Shown here piece after piece: positions 50,464 through 57,712 of a stretch of 64,000 nucleotides of DNA. This stretch comes from Solibacillus isronensis (GTDB lineage: Bacteria; Bacillota; Bacilli; Bacillales_A; Planococcaceae). The first letter of the stretch is position 1, and each line of letters begins with the position of its first letter. The notes under the pieces were generated by a model that saw only the letters and a program-made list of their open reading frames with translations, was not told the DNA's origin and did no database searches. The stretch lies in assembly GCF_023715405.1 (NCBI RefSeq), contig NZ_JAMBOC010000001.1, forward strand, positions 2,294,001 to 2,358,000. The letters are read 5' to 3'. The translations under genes were made by a program, and so were the position numbers.

Positions 50464-50614
50464 ATTCACCACTTTTAGTGTGATAATCGCCGCTTCTTCT
50501 TTCGTATTCGCCACAACTGCCTCTGTATTCTCCACTTTCAAAGAAAAAATAGCCACTTTAAAATAATATTCGCCTCTTCCTGATATATTGGCCACTTTTA
50601 TTTTTATTCGCCAT
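50464..50614. repeat. Eight-unit array with about 21-bp period (array 2)
   Basis: Variants of ATTCGCCAC start at 50464, 50485, 50506, 50527, 50548, 50568, 50587 and 50606, giving spacings 21, 21, 21, 21, 20, 19 and 19. The bases between cores are unrelated. The array lies between the terminators of two convergent transcripts (Spx/MarR and the sigma factor). The core resembles that of array 1 (A-n-T-C-n-n-C-A-C). It happens to keep a minus-strand frame open but starts in a terminator, so it is not coding. Confidence 0.85.
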
Positions 50615-50620
50615 TCATAG

Positions 50621-50658
50621 ACGGAAAAAAAGCCATGGCAACTTTCTGCCATAGCTTT
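50621..50658 (-). terminator. Intrinsic terminator of the sigma-factor gene
   Basis: AAAGCCATGGCA and TGCCATAGCTTT, 11 of 12 paired, then TTTTCCG on the minus strand. Confidence 0.8.
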
Positions 50659-50672
50659 CGTCCTATAATTTA

Positions 50673-51218
50673 CTAAGCCAATACTGCTTCTGCGACACCA
50701 TTGTCGGATAATAAAATTTCTTTCAAGCGTGCTTTTGCGCGGAACAGACGAGATTTTACAGTACCGATTGATACTTTCATCAGCTCGGAAATTTCAGCTA
50801 GTGAGAATTGGTCCACATAGAAATACCATAATGTTTTTTGGTAAATGCTATCAAGTTGGCCCATTTTCTCTTGGACGATTTTTGTGATTTCTGTTTTTTC
50901 CACAAGCTCTTCTGTCGTAAAATCATTGTTGGGAACCAAATCTAAAATCGGCACGTCTAATTGTTCAGGTTGATTCATCATGTATTTACTGCGACGTACA
51001 TTTTTGCGATAGCGGTCGCGGAATGTATTCATCGTAATTGTTGTAAGCCATGCTTTTACATGGTCTACTTTTGATACTGATTCTTCATAGCGTACAACTT
51101 TTACCCAAACTTCTTGCATTAAATCTTCTGCTTCGTTTTGATTGCGTGTAAGCTTTAAGCAAAGATGGTAAATGTAGCGGTTGTATTCATCATAAATAGT
51201 CGTTAATAATTCATTCAT
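50673..51218 (-). CDS. ECF-type RNA polymerase sigma factor
   Basis: A 181-residue sigma-70 family factor. Region 2 includes YIYHLCLKLTRNQNEAEDLMQEVWVKV and the -10 recognition segment AWLTTITMNTFRDRYRK; region 4 is QKTLWYFYVDQFSLAEISELMKVSIGTVKSRLFRAKARLKE. Region 1.1 and region 3 are absent, as in ECF sigmas. It is a single gene: no anti-sigma gene follows, and the next thing is its terminator and array 2. So regulation must be by a factor encoded elsewhere or by transcription. The start is ATG 51218 behind GGAGG-like AGGAC. Confidence 0.85.
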   Translation of the reverse strand: MNELLTTIYDEYNRYIYHLCLKLTRNQNEAEDLMQEVWVKVVRYEESVSKVDHVKAWLTTITMNTFRDRYRKNVRRSKYMMNQPEQLDVPILDLVPNNDFTTEELVEKTEITKIVQEKMGQLDSIYQKTLWYFYVDQFSLAEISELMKVSIGTVKSRLFRAKARLKEILLSDNGVAEAVLA

Positions 51219-51629
51219 TTGAAAGTCCTCCGATAGATTTTATATGAAGTGCGCCCTTGGCATAGTTACATCGTATGTTTATGTTAAATTTCCTTATGAC
51301 CTTATTGTGCCAAATTAAACTATTACACTCTATCGGATTGGCTTTCAATTACCTTACAATGCTGTAAGATTGGTTGTAATCATTTGAACGAAATAAATGT
51401 TTCTGCATTATAAAATTCTATATGATAGTAAACGCCTCTTCATTATAGTATGGTTGATTTCCATTCCGGGTCGGACGCTTTCCAGGGGCCCGAGGCCAAC
51501 ACGATGTTGGTCACAAAAGCGTTGCCACAGGACGTGGCGTTCTTAGCTTTTGTTCCTTGCGCTCTCACTCGGGCTAGCCCCCTAGGAGTCGCCTCCCCTC
51601 CATTCCAATCAACTATCCCTTAATATCCC
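51219..51629. other. Spacer upstream of the sigma-factor gene
   Basis: Contains the promoter side of the sigma gene (left) and repeat copy C (51453-51613). No other gene is seen. Confidence 0.5.
51453..51613 (+). repeat. Dispersed repeat, full-length copy (C)
   Basis: A 161-bp element from GTTGATTTCCATTCCGGGTC to CATTCCAATCAAC, with terminal GTTGATT/AATCAAC inverted repeats. The inside holds CCAACA/TGTTGG and GCCAC/GTGGC hairpins. The left half is identical over about 30 bp with copy A, and its centre matches copy D in reverse orientation. It lies 16 bp from the stop codon of the GNAT-aminotransferase gene, where it may serve as a transcription end. Confidence 0.75.
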
Positions 51630-53147
51630 CTACAACGTTTCCATTACATAAGTAAGCAATTCTTGTAATCTTTTAAAATCCTTTTCAAAACTTGGCTGGA
51701 TTGTGCTGATTTGGGCGATGTTGCGTTGCTTTAAATAAGCGCTGTCACCATGCAGTAAAAAGCCGTTCAATGCACATATAGTAAGAAGTTCTGCCATTTT
51801 CGGGTGTTCCCATGTAGCAATCATCGGATAAGTTGCTGTTACTTTAAATGCCGAATTTTTAATTGTTGCCATCCGCTTTTCCAATACTTCAAAGCGCCCC
51901 GGATAAAACTTTAGTGCATCACTGACAGCTTCCACAAAATAATGCGGCAATGTGAATGGAATTTGTTTCTCTATATAATAAGGCAAATTTAAATACAACG
52001 GCGCATCACTCGAAAACGGCCGTTCCTTACAAAAGATGAAAGCAAGTCCCGCCATCGCACCGAGCGACTTCCCGCTAACTGCTGTTGCATAGTGAAGCCC
52101 CTGCATTGAAAATGGTACAGAACCAAACGAACTAATACAGTCCGCACATAACTTGATATCATATTTATCCGCCAGCTCCCGTAACTCGTCAAGCGGATTC
52201 AATATACTGTTTGACGTTTCGCCATGCACAAATACAATGTATCGATAACCGCCCATTTGTAAATATGCTTCAATTTGCGCAATATCGAATAGATTTCCCC
52301 ATCCAACATCGATTTTTTCAATATGTAGACCCCACTGTTTTGCCTGGTTATAAAGGCGATGGCCGAACTCCCCATTCACCAATACTAGTCCGGCTTCATT
52401 AGGAAATTCACTTTTCATCTGGCCAAGCATCGCATCATTGGCAAGTGTCCCTGTACCAACAAGCGGTATTACGTAATTTGCCTTTGCTAGCTTACATAAC
52501 TCATTTTCCATCTCATCAAGCTCTTGTTGAAATTTTACGGAGCGATGAGAAATCGTTGATGGAATGAGCGGCTTTTCCAATGCAACCGGTCCTGGGAAAA
52601 ACACTATATTCTGTTCACGCAGACGCTCACGGAAAACCGCACTTTCCTGCCGTGTTAAAACCATCGGCAAATAACGTGCTTCCTCTGTTCCGACGGCTGA
52701 AGCAAATTGTCTGAACCCCATTTGTGTATACATTTTCTCTTCACGTACCGTACCGGAAATGACACATGCCGTATAACCCTCATCATAAAAATAGCGGTAG
52801 ATCGCTGTTGCAAGCTTTGTAAAAACACGTCCGTTCCGGTGATCCTTTTTTACCGCGAGCAGCCGGATTTCGCATAAATGCTCGCAAACTTCTGCATCCA
52901 AATAGTTTTCTACATCCCCGATTTTACGGTCGATTGAAAATGGTCGTGTATCGCGGAATGCTACCATACCAACCATTTCCGTATTTTTATAAACTATCAC
53001 ATATACATTTTCTTCATGAAATTTATCGATGAGACGACGCGAAGGATTGTGCTCATGTTGAGGAATTTCCTCCACAAATGTTTCATAATTTAATGCTGCA
53101 ATTGCGTCGAACTCTTCATCTGTTGCTGCAATTTTACTCCAGTACAT
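51630..53147 (-). CDS. GNAT-aminotransferase fusion protein
   Basis: A 505-residue two-domain protein. Residues 1-165 are an acyltransferase of the GNAT kind (ETFVEEIPQHEHNPSRRLIDKFHEENVYVIVYKN, then EIRLLAVKKDHRNGRVFTKLATAIYRYFYDEG), similar in outline to N-acyl amino acid or acyl-homoserine-lactone synthases. Residues about 180-505 are a class-V PLP transaminase like PhnW (FFPGPVALEKPLIP, LVGTGTLANDAMLGQM, HGETSNSILNPLDEL, the lysine in VSGKSLGAMAGLAF). The gene starts 14 bp before the end of a PlsY-like acyltransferase gene, so the two are translationally coupled. A lipid- or signal-synthesis role is possible; the product is unknown. Confidence 0.75.
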   Translation of the reverse strand: MYWSKIAATDEEFDAIAALNYETFVEEIPQHEHNPSRRLIDKFHEENVYVIVYKNTEMVGMVAFRDTRPFSIDRKIGDVENYLDAEVCEHLCEIRLLAVKKDHRNGRVFTKLATAIYRYFYDEGYTACVISGTVREEKMYTQMGFRQFASAVGTEEARYLPMVLTRQESAVFRERLREQNIVFFPGPVALEKPLIPSTISHRSVKFQQELDEMENELCKLAKANYVIPLVGTGTLANDAMLGQMKSEFPNEAGLVLVNGEFGHRLYNQAKQWGLHIEKIDVGWGNLFDIAQIEAYLQMGGYRYIVFVHGETSNSILNPLDELRELADKYDIKLCADCISSFGSVPFSMQGLHYATAVSGKSLGAMAGLAFIFCKERPFSSDAPLYLNLPYYIEKQIPFTLPHYFVEAVSDALKFYPGRFEVLEKRMATIKNSAFKVTATYPMIATWEHPKMAELLTICALNGFLLHGDSAYLKQRNIAQISTIQPSFEKDFKRLQELLTYVMETL

Positions 53148-53688
53148 TTGGTTTCACCCTCTCTACAATGCTTTGACGCTGTTTCCAAATAACGAGAACA
53201 AGTGCAATCGTTACGATAAACCCTGCATCCATATATACGCTCGAGACTAGTCCGTACACGATGAATCCGCCTGTCATACTAAGTGTTGCACTTTTTGTTA
53301 CGAGCAGGCTCAATAAAAAGCCGGTTAAAAATACTAATATCAATAACGGCGAAAAAGCGACCATTGCTCCGATTACCGTTGCTACTCCTTTTCCGCCTTT
53401 TCCGCGATTCCAAAACGGGTACAAATGACCAAGCACTACAGCAATGACAGCAAGTGCAATCGTCAGTTCAGGAAGCTCCAGCATACGCCCTGTTTCTACT
53501 ACGATCAGCCCTTTCATACCATCCCCCACTGCCACGAGGATAAAAGCCCACTTACCTAATGTGCGTCCGGCATTTCGCGCTCCAAGATTGCCGCTATTTG
53601 CATGTTGCAGATCAATTCCTTTTATTTTCCCTATAACGACCGCAAAAAGGATTGTACCGAATAAATAACTTAGCAATATATAGAACAT
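53134..53688 (-). CDS. PlsY-like acyl-phosphate acyltransferase
   Basis: A 184-residue membrane protein with five or six segments and the three PlsY motifs: SGNLGARNAGRTLG (canonically SGNIGATNxxRxLG), GDGMKGLIVV, and GHLYPFWNRGKGGKGVAT. PlsY transfers the acyl group of acyl phosphate to glycerol-3-phosphate. The first two motifs differ from standard PlsY (RNAG, GDGMKG), so this may be a specialised paralogue; the housekeeping gene would be elsewhere. I start at ATG 53688 after AAAAGGG; an in-frame GTG upstream overlaps that site. Its end overlaps the GNAT-aminotransferase start. Confidence 0.8.
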   Translation of the reverse strand: MFYILLSYLFGTILFAVVIGKIKGIDLQHANSGNLGARNAGRTLGKWAFILVAVGDGMKGLIVVETGRMLELPELTIALAVIAVVLGHLYPFWNRGKGGKGVATVIGAMVAFSPLLILVFLTGFLLSLLVTKSATLSMTGGFIVYGLVSSVYMDAGFIVTIALVLVIWKQRQSIVERVKPNVLE

Positions 53689-53960
53689 CCTGATCACCCT
53701 TTTGGATTTATTATTTTTATCGTAGCGTATTTGAGCAGAAGTTGCACCGATTGCTTTCCATATTTATCAAAAACACAATTCAGTATTTCTTAACTTTAAA
53801 TGGGTTTATAAAATAATTATTCGCGGGTACTCCATATAATCATTTAGAGAATCAATTGAAAAAAGTTTGCTTTTATATTCCCTCACGGAGCGTGCTTCCC
53901 TCTTTTTTCTAAAAATCATTTATACTAACTATTATCTATTCAAATTTGTTAGGAGTTTAT

Positions 53961-54362
53961 ATGAAGAATTTCGGAGGTTTTATCGGCTTTATTTTTATCG
54001 GATTACTATTTATAGCGATCATCGGAATCGCAATTTCCGTGGAAGTAGGAATTTTACTGCTTGTCGGAATTGAATTTGAAGGTTGGGGCAACTTAATTGG
54101 GTTCATCCTAATTTACGGGATTATAGAGTTTGGGCTTGTCATGGTATCCGATGTCCTGATTGAATTAAAAACAACTTTGCATCAACGGTTCCATAAATAC
54201 TTTGCGCATCTACTCATCTCCTTCACGCTTTTAATGACAATTTCCCTCATGATGGAATCCATTTACTTGCCTTTATATGGCGGAATTGTCTTTGCCATTG
54301 CGACAGCGACAATGTATTGGGTGTTTGACGCAGGGTCAAAAAAAGGAAAGATGAGAAGCTGA
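53961..54362 (+). CDS. Four-TM membrane protein, possibly YrvL/RsiO-like
   Basis: A 133-residue membrane protein with four segments (about 5-30, 35-62, 80-105, 110-128), an N-in/C-in pattern with a basic loop HQRFHKYFAH. The size and layout recall the YrvL family, whose YvrL (RsiO) member restrains the SigO sigma factor of B. subtilis, but I cannot show residue-level motifs. The start is ATG 53961 behind TTAGGAG. It is unlinked to the sigma-factor gene 2.7 kb away. Best kept as an unknown membrane protein. Confidence 0.4.
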   Translation: MKNFGGFIGFIFIGLLFIAIIGIAISVEVGILLLVGIEFEGWGNLIGFILIYGIIEFGLVMVSDVLIELKTTLHQRFHKYFAHLLISFTLLMTISLMMESIYLPLYGGIVFAIATATMYWVFDAGSKKGKMRS

Positions 54363-54377
54363 TTTCCAGATGTTCTA

Positions 54378-54386
54378 TGCTATAAT
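54378..54386 (+). promoter_or_regulatory. Extended -10 promoter element
   Basis: TGCTATAAT, a perfect extended -10 sequence with no clear -35. Transcription from about 54393 would give a leader of some 210 nt before the dipeptidase start. Confidence 0.5.
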
Positions 54387-54404
54387 TATTTCTACAACCG
54401 AATC

Positions 54405-54527
54405 AATTACGCCTCTGCGTAATTGCGTCCAGATTTTTTGAGTTTACTCAAAAATTTCCTTTAAAAATCTGTGACATCTGCCAGAGGCTTATCTTCATTC
54501 AGCGGGCTTTTAAGATACTCGCTGAAT
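54405..54527 (+). promoter_or_regulatory. Structured leader of the dipeptidase gene
   Basis: Several alternative pairings are visible: AATTACGC/GCGTAATT (54405-54424), GCCTCTG (54411-54417) with CAGAGGC (54482-54488), TTTTTGAGT/ACTCAAAAA (54435-54454), CAGATTTTT with AAAAATCTG (54430-54438, 54463-54471), and ATTCAGCG/CGCTGAAT (54497-54527). The first two pairs exclude each other, as do the third and fourth. This looks like a switching RNA or a mobile structured repeat. No known riboswitch class is recognised. Confidence 0.55.
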
Positions 54528-54602
54528 TAAACAAACAAGCGCTCAACATTCTCCTGAAAAGGTGAGGGTTGCTGAATAAGATAAAGGGAGGCACTCAATC
54601 AT

Positions 54603-55985
54603 ATGAGTCATTTAGAAAAATTAGATGCTTACTTCACAGAAAACCGTGAACGTCATTTAGCGGAGTTAAACGAATTTTTACGCATTCCTAGTATTTCCGC
54701 TTTATCTGAGCATAAGGCAGATATGTTGTCAGCGGCAAACTGGCTGGCAGACCACTTAAAATCATTAAACATCGAAAACGTATCAGTAGATGAAACAGCT
54801 GGTCATCCGGTCGTTTATGGGGAATGGCTTCATGCTGAAGGCAAACCGACGATTCTGTTCTACGGTCATTATGATGTACAACCAGTTGATCCGTTAAACT
54901 TATGGGAAACACCTCCTTTTGAACCGGCCATCCGCGACAATAAACTGTTTGCACGTGGTTCTTCGGACGATAAAGGACAAGTGTTCATGCATTTAAAAAT
55001 GATCGAAGCGTTATTTGCGACAGAAGGTACATTACCGGTAAACGTGAAATTCATTTATGAAGGTGAAGAGGAAATCGGCAGTCCGTCTCTTCCACAGTAT
55101 ACAGAGGACAATAAAGAAAAATTAGCTGCAGACTTGATCGTCATTTCCGATACAGGTCTATACGCAAAAGGAAAACCGGCAGTATGCTATGGCTTACGCG
55201 GACTAACAGGTGTGCAGATTGATGTGCGCGGTGCAAAAGGTGACCTGCACTCTGGCCTTTATGGCGGCGGTGTTCAAAACGCGATCCATGCACTTGCCGA
55301 AATTTTAGCATCTTTCCGTGATGAGCACGGGACAATTCAAGTGGAAGGCTTCTATGATTCAGTGCGTCCCCTATCTGAAGAAGAGCGTCAAGCTTACCGT
55401 GACCTAAACTTTGATGAAGAAGCATTAAAAGAAGAAGTCGGTGTGAAAGAATTATTCGGTGAAGCTGGCTATTCTTACTTGGAACAAACATGGGCACGTC
55501 CAACATTGGAAGTGAACGGCGTATTTGGCGGCTTCTCTGGTGAAGGCATTAAAACAGTATTACCTGCTGAAGCGGGTGCAAAAATTACATGCCGCTTGGT
55601 ACCGGATCAAGACCCTGAAGAAATCGTTTCTTTACTGAAAGCGCATATTGAAAAGCATAAACCAACTGGTGTCGAAGTAACGATTTCTGAATTTGATAAA
55701 GGAAAACCTTATTTAACACCATTTGACCACCCGGCAATTCAGGCGGCAGGTCGTTCATATGAAAAAGTATACGAAGTACCTACAGCTTATACGCGCGGTG
55801 GCGGATCAATCCCGATTGTTGCAGCATTCGATGAAATTTTAGGCCTGCCTGTTGTGCTAATGGGCTTCGGTCTTTCAAGTGAAAACTTCCATGCACCAAA
55901 CGAACACTTCCATCTTGAAAACTTCGACCAAGGCTTGCGAGTACTTGGCGATTACATGCATGAAGTAGCAACAATTAAATTTTAA
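54603..55985 (+). CDS. M20-family dipeptidase
   Basis: A 460-residue metallopeptidase of the M20 carnosinase-like group. Metal-site motifs are FYGHYDVQPVDPLNLWETPP (His, Asp) near 85, ARGSSDDKGQVFMH with the bridging Asp near 125, FIYEGEEEIGSPSL with the catalytic Glu pair near 158, and a C-terminal FHAPNEHFHLEN His near 425. The GAKGDLHSGLYGG segment begins the lid/dimerisation domain. It cleaves dipeptides or related compounds in the cytoplasm. AAAGGGAGG precedes the start by 11 bases. It has a long structured leader and a strong terminator after repeat D. Confidence 0.88.
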   Translation: MSHLEKLDAYFTENRERHLAELNEFLRIPSISALSEHKADMLSAANWLADHLKSLNIENVSVDETAGHPVVYGEWLHAEGKPTILFYGHYDVQPVDPLNLWETPPFEPAIRDNKLFARGSSDDKGQVFMHLKMIEALFATEGTLPVNVKFIYEGEEEIGSPSLPQYTEDNKEKLAADLIVISDTGLYAKGKPAVCYGLRGLTGVQIDVRGAKGDLHSGLYGGGVQNAIHALAEILASFRDEHGTIQVEGFYDSVRPLSEEERQAYRDLNFDEEALKEEVGVKELFGEAGYSYLEQTWARPTLEVNGVFGGFSGEGIKTVLPAEAGAKITCRLVPDQDPEEIVSLLKAHIEKHKPTGVEVTISEFDKGKPYLTPFDHPAIQAAGRSYEKVYEVPTAYTRGGGSIPIVAAFDEILGLPVVLMGFGLSSENFHAPNEHFHLENFDQGLRVLGDYMHEVATIKF

Positions 55986-55996
55986 AGATAAAAGTG

Positions 55997-56163
55997 CTAA
56001 AGCGCCAGTCCAACTCCTAGTGGGCAAAACGCCATGTCCCTGTGGCATGCCCATAATGACCCACATCATGTGAGCCTCTGACATTGGAGGGCCCGACGCA
56101 AAAGTAAATGCTTCACCACTTTTGCACGAGGGACCGAAATGTTGCGTGGAGTTGGCTCTTTAG
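55997..56163 (-). repeat. Dispersed repeat, related copy (D)
   Basis: A 167-bp element with ends CTAAAGCGCCAGTCCAACTC and, inverted, CTAAAGAGCCAACTCC. The ends differ from GTTGATT of copies B and C, but the centre read on the minus strand has GAGGCTCACATGATGTGGGT and ATGCCACAGGGACATGGCGT, which align well with GAGGCCAACACGATGTTGGT and TTGCCACAGGACGTGGCGTT in copy C. So it shares an internal module with that family. Confidence 0.65.
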
Positions 56164-56178
56164 CCTAGCCTTAAACAA

Positions 56179-56216
56179 AAAAGACTCCAATGCCCACTAC
56201 AGCATTGGAGTCTTTT
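56179..56216 (+). terminator. Intrinsic terminator
   Basis: AAAAGACTCCAATGC and GCATTGGAGTCTTTT, a perfect 15-bp stem with an eight-base loop. It terminates the dipeptidase transcript after repeat D and can work in both directions. Confidence 0.82.
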
Positions 56217-56257
56217 GTAATCCGTACGAGACCATATAAAAAATAGGGGGGTTTTAT

Positions 56258-56308
56258 ATGTTGTCGAAGTCATGTACGAGATTTATGAGTAACATAGCAT
56301 ATCAATGA
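56258..56308 (+). CDS. Possible 16-residue peptide
   Basis: ATG 56258 follows ATAGGGGGG at about seven bases, and the frame encodes MLSKSCTRFMSNIAYQ before TGA. No promoter, conserved pattern or terminator supports it, so it is listed only because of the strong ribosome site. It could also be a leader or chance. Confidence 0.2.
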   Translation: MLSKSCTRFMSNIAYQ

Positions 56309-56586
56309 GTGAGCAAGTCTGCCTACCATGCAACCCGCTCTACTTGATAAACCAATAATAACATGTCCCCTTCCATCAAAAAACACGAGGGTTCTCATTG
56401 TCATATTATGCTCACATTTTCTGTTCACAATTTCTCAACAAGCGGATAGAAAATAATAATATTTTGATATTACTTAGTTGATTTTTGATGAAATTTTATA
56501 ATTTAAAAGAGAAATTCATTATATATAAGTACTTTTCACTAAAAAAAAAGGAACAAACCTATGCATGCGCTCAGCCTCTATAAACA

Positions 56587-56628
56587 AAAAACCCATCCAT
56601 TTTCCCTCTAAGAAAATGAATGAGTTTT
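56587..56628 (-). terminator. Intrinsic terminator of ctaB
   Basis: AACCCATCCATTTTC and GAAAATGAATGAGTT arms, with two mismatches, then TTTTTTGTTT on the minus strand. Confidence 0.8.
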
Positions 56629-56641
56629 TAATTCTACAACT

Positions 56642-57538
56642 TTAAAGCGCATTTAAAATCATGCCAACTGTTGCATAAATAAAGACTGTCCCAAATACAG
56701 CCATCATATGGAAGAGCGAATAGCCGAACATAATATTCGCCCATTTCTTCTCACCTTGTTTTTTTGATGCCGCAATACTCATGCAGAGCCAAATGACACC
56801 AAGGACAAGAGAAACGATTGTTAAACCTAAGCTAAGCGGTAAAAATAAAAAGCTCGATAAAATTAGGAGCACGAGATAAATATTCGACTGAATATATGTG
56901 CGTTGCTCCCCTTTTGCTACAGGTAGCATCGGGATATTCGCCGCGGCGTAGTCTTCTTTTTTACGAATGGCGATGGCATAAAAATGCGGCATTTGCCAAA
57001 TGACCATAATTAGAAACAGTGCCCATGCAGCCGGATGCCAAAGATCCGGAGCGACGGCTGCCCATCCAATAAGTGGGGGCATAGCGCCTGAAATACTACC
57101 AACTTCTGTATTCCAGATCGTACGGCGTTTTGTCCACATTGTATAAGGGACAACATAGAAAAATACACCTAAAAACCCTAACAAAGCAGCTAACGGTGAT
57201 GCTAAATAAAGCGCCGTACATCCTAGTATTAATAAAATCGTCGCAACAATTAGCACTAACTTCGCAGAAAGTTCTCCAGTAACGGTTGGACGTGTTTTTG
57301 TACGGGGCATAATTTGATCAATGTCCCGGTCATATACGTTGTTATATGCACCTGCAGCAGCTATGACGGCCGCAGAACCAATAATTGCATAAATAATAGC
57401 GGGAATATGATCAATAAAATTTAATTCATACGTATACAGGGCGAGCATTAATGCCGCGATCATCGGAATTAAGTTAGATTTTATAATGCCGGTCTTCACT
57501 GCTTGCGCCCACAACTGTCGATTCGATTGCGTTTGCAT
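56642..57538 (-). CDS. ctaB: Heme o synthase (protoheme IX farnesyltransferase)
   Basis: A 298-residue UbiA-family prenyltransferase that adds farnesyl to heme b to make heme o for terminal oxidases. Eight or nine membrane segments; the first Asp-rich motif is GAYNNVYDRDIDQIMPRTKTRP (NxxxDxxID) near residue 65, and the second region TKRRTIWNTEVGSISGAMPPLIGW is specific to heme o synthases. The conserved WQMPHFYAIAI follows. No ctaA or cta oxidase genes are adjacent, so this is an isolated copy, as is common for second ctaB genes in Bacillales. The start is ATG 57538. Confidence 0.88.
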   Translation of the reverse strand: MQTQSNRQLWAQAVKTGIIKSNLIPMIAALMLALYTYELNFIDHIPAIIYAIIGSAAVIAAAGAYNNVYDRDIDQIMPRTKTRPTVTGELSAKLVLIVATILLILGCTALYLASPLAALLGFLGVFFYVVPYTMWTKRRTIWNTEVGSISGAMPPLIGWAAVAPDLWHPAAWALFLIMVIWQMPHFYAIAIRKKEDYAAANIPMLPVAKGEQRTYIQSNIYLVLLILSSFLFLPLSLGLTIVSLVLGVIWLCMSIAASKKQGEKKWANIMFGYSLFHMMAVFGTVFIYATVGMILNAL

Positions 57539-57712
57539 GTTCTTAATCCTACTTCCTAATTAATCACTTTCTCTAGTATAACCTAATCAGGACGTAAAGG
57601 GTTAGCATCCAGGCTTTTTTTCTCATTTTCCCATTTAAAATGTCGTGATAATCCTGTCACAATTAATGATTGGATTGCTGGGCAGACAATTAACGAAACG
57701 GCTTATCATTCA

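Larger units (their letters stand above)
55986..56641. other. Long spacer after the dipeptidase gene
   Basis: Contains repeat copy D, a terminator at 56179-56216, a possible 16-codon frame at 56258-56308, about 270 bp of AT-rich sequence with nothing evident, and the ctaB terminator at 56587-56628. Confidence 0.5.

Noticed and set aside
5697..50614. Reading the two arrays as CRISPR
   Set aside because: The conserved part is only 8-9 bp, spacers are 12-13 bp, and no cas gene is in the window.
50446..50652. A 68-codon minus-strand frame across array 2
   Set aside because: It starts inside the sigma-gene terminator, has no ribosome site, and is kept open by the near-21-bp period; unit lengths of 20 and 19 break codon phase.
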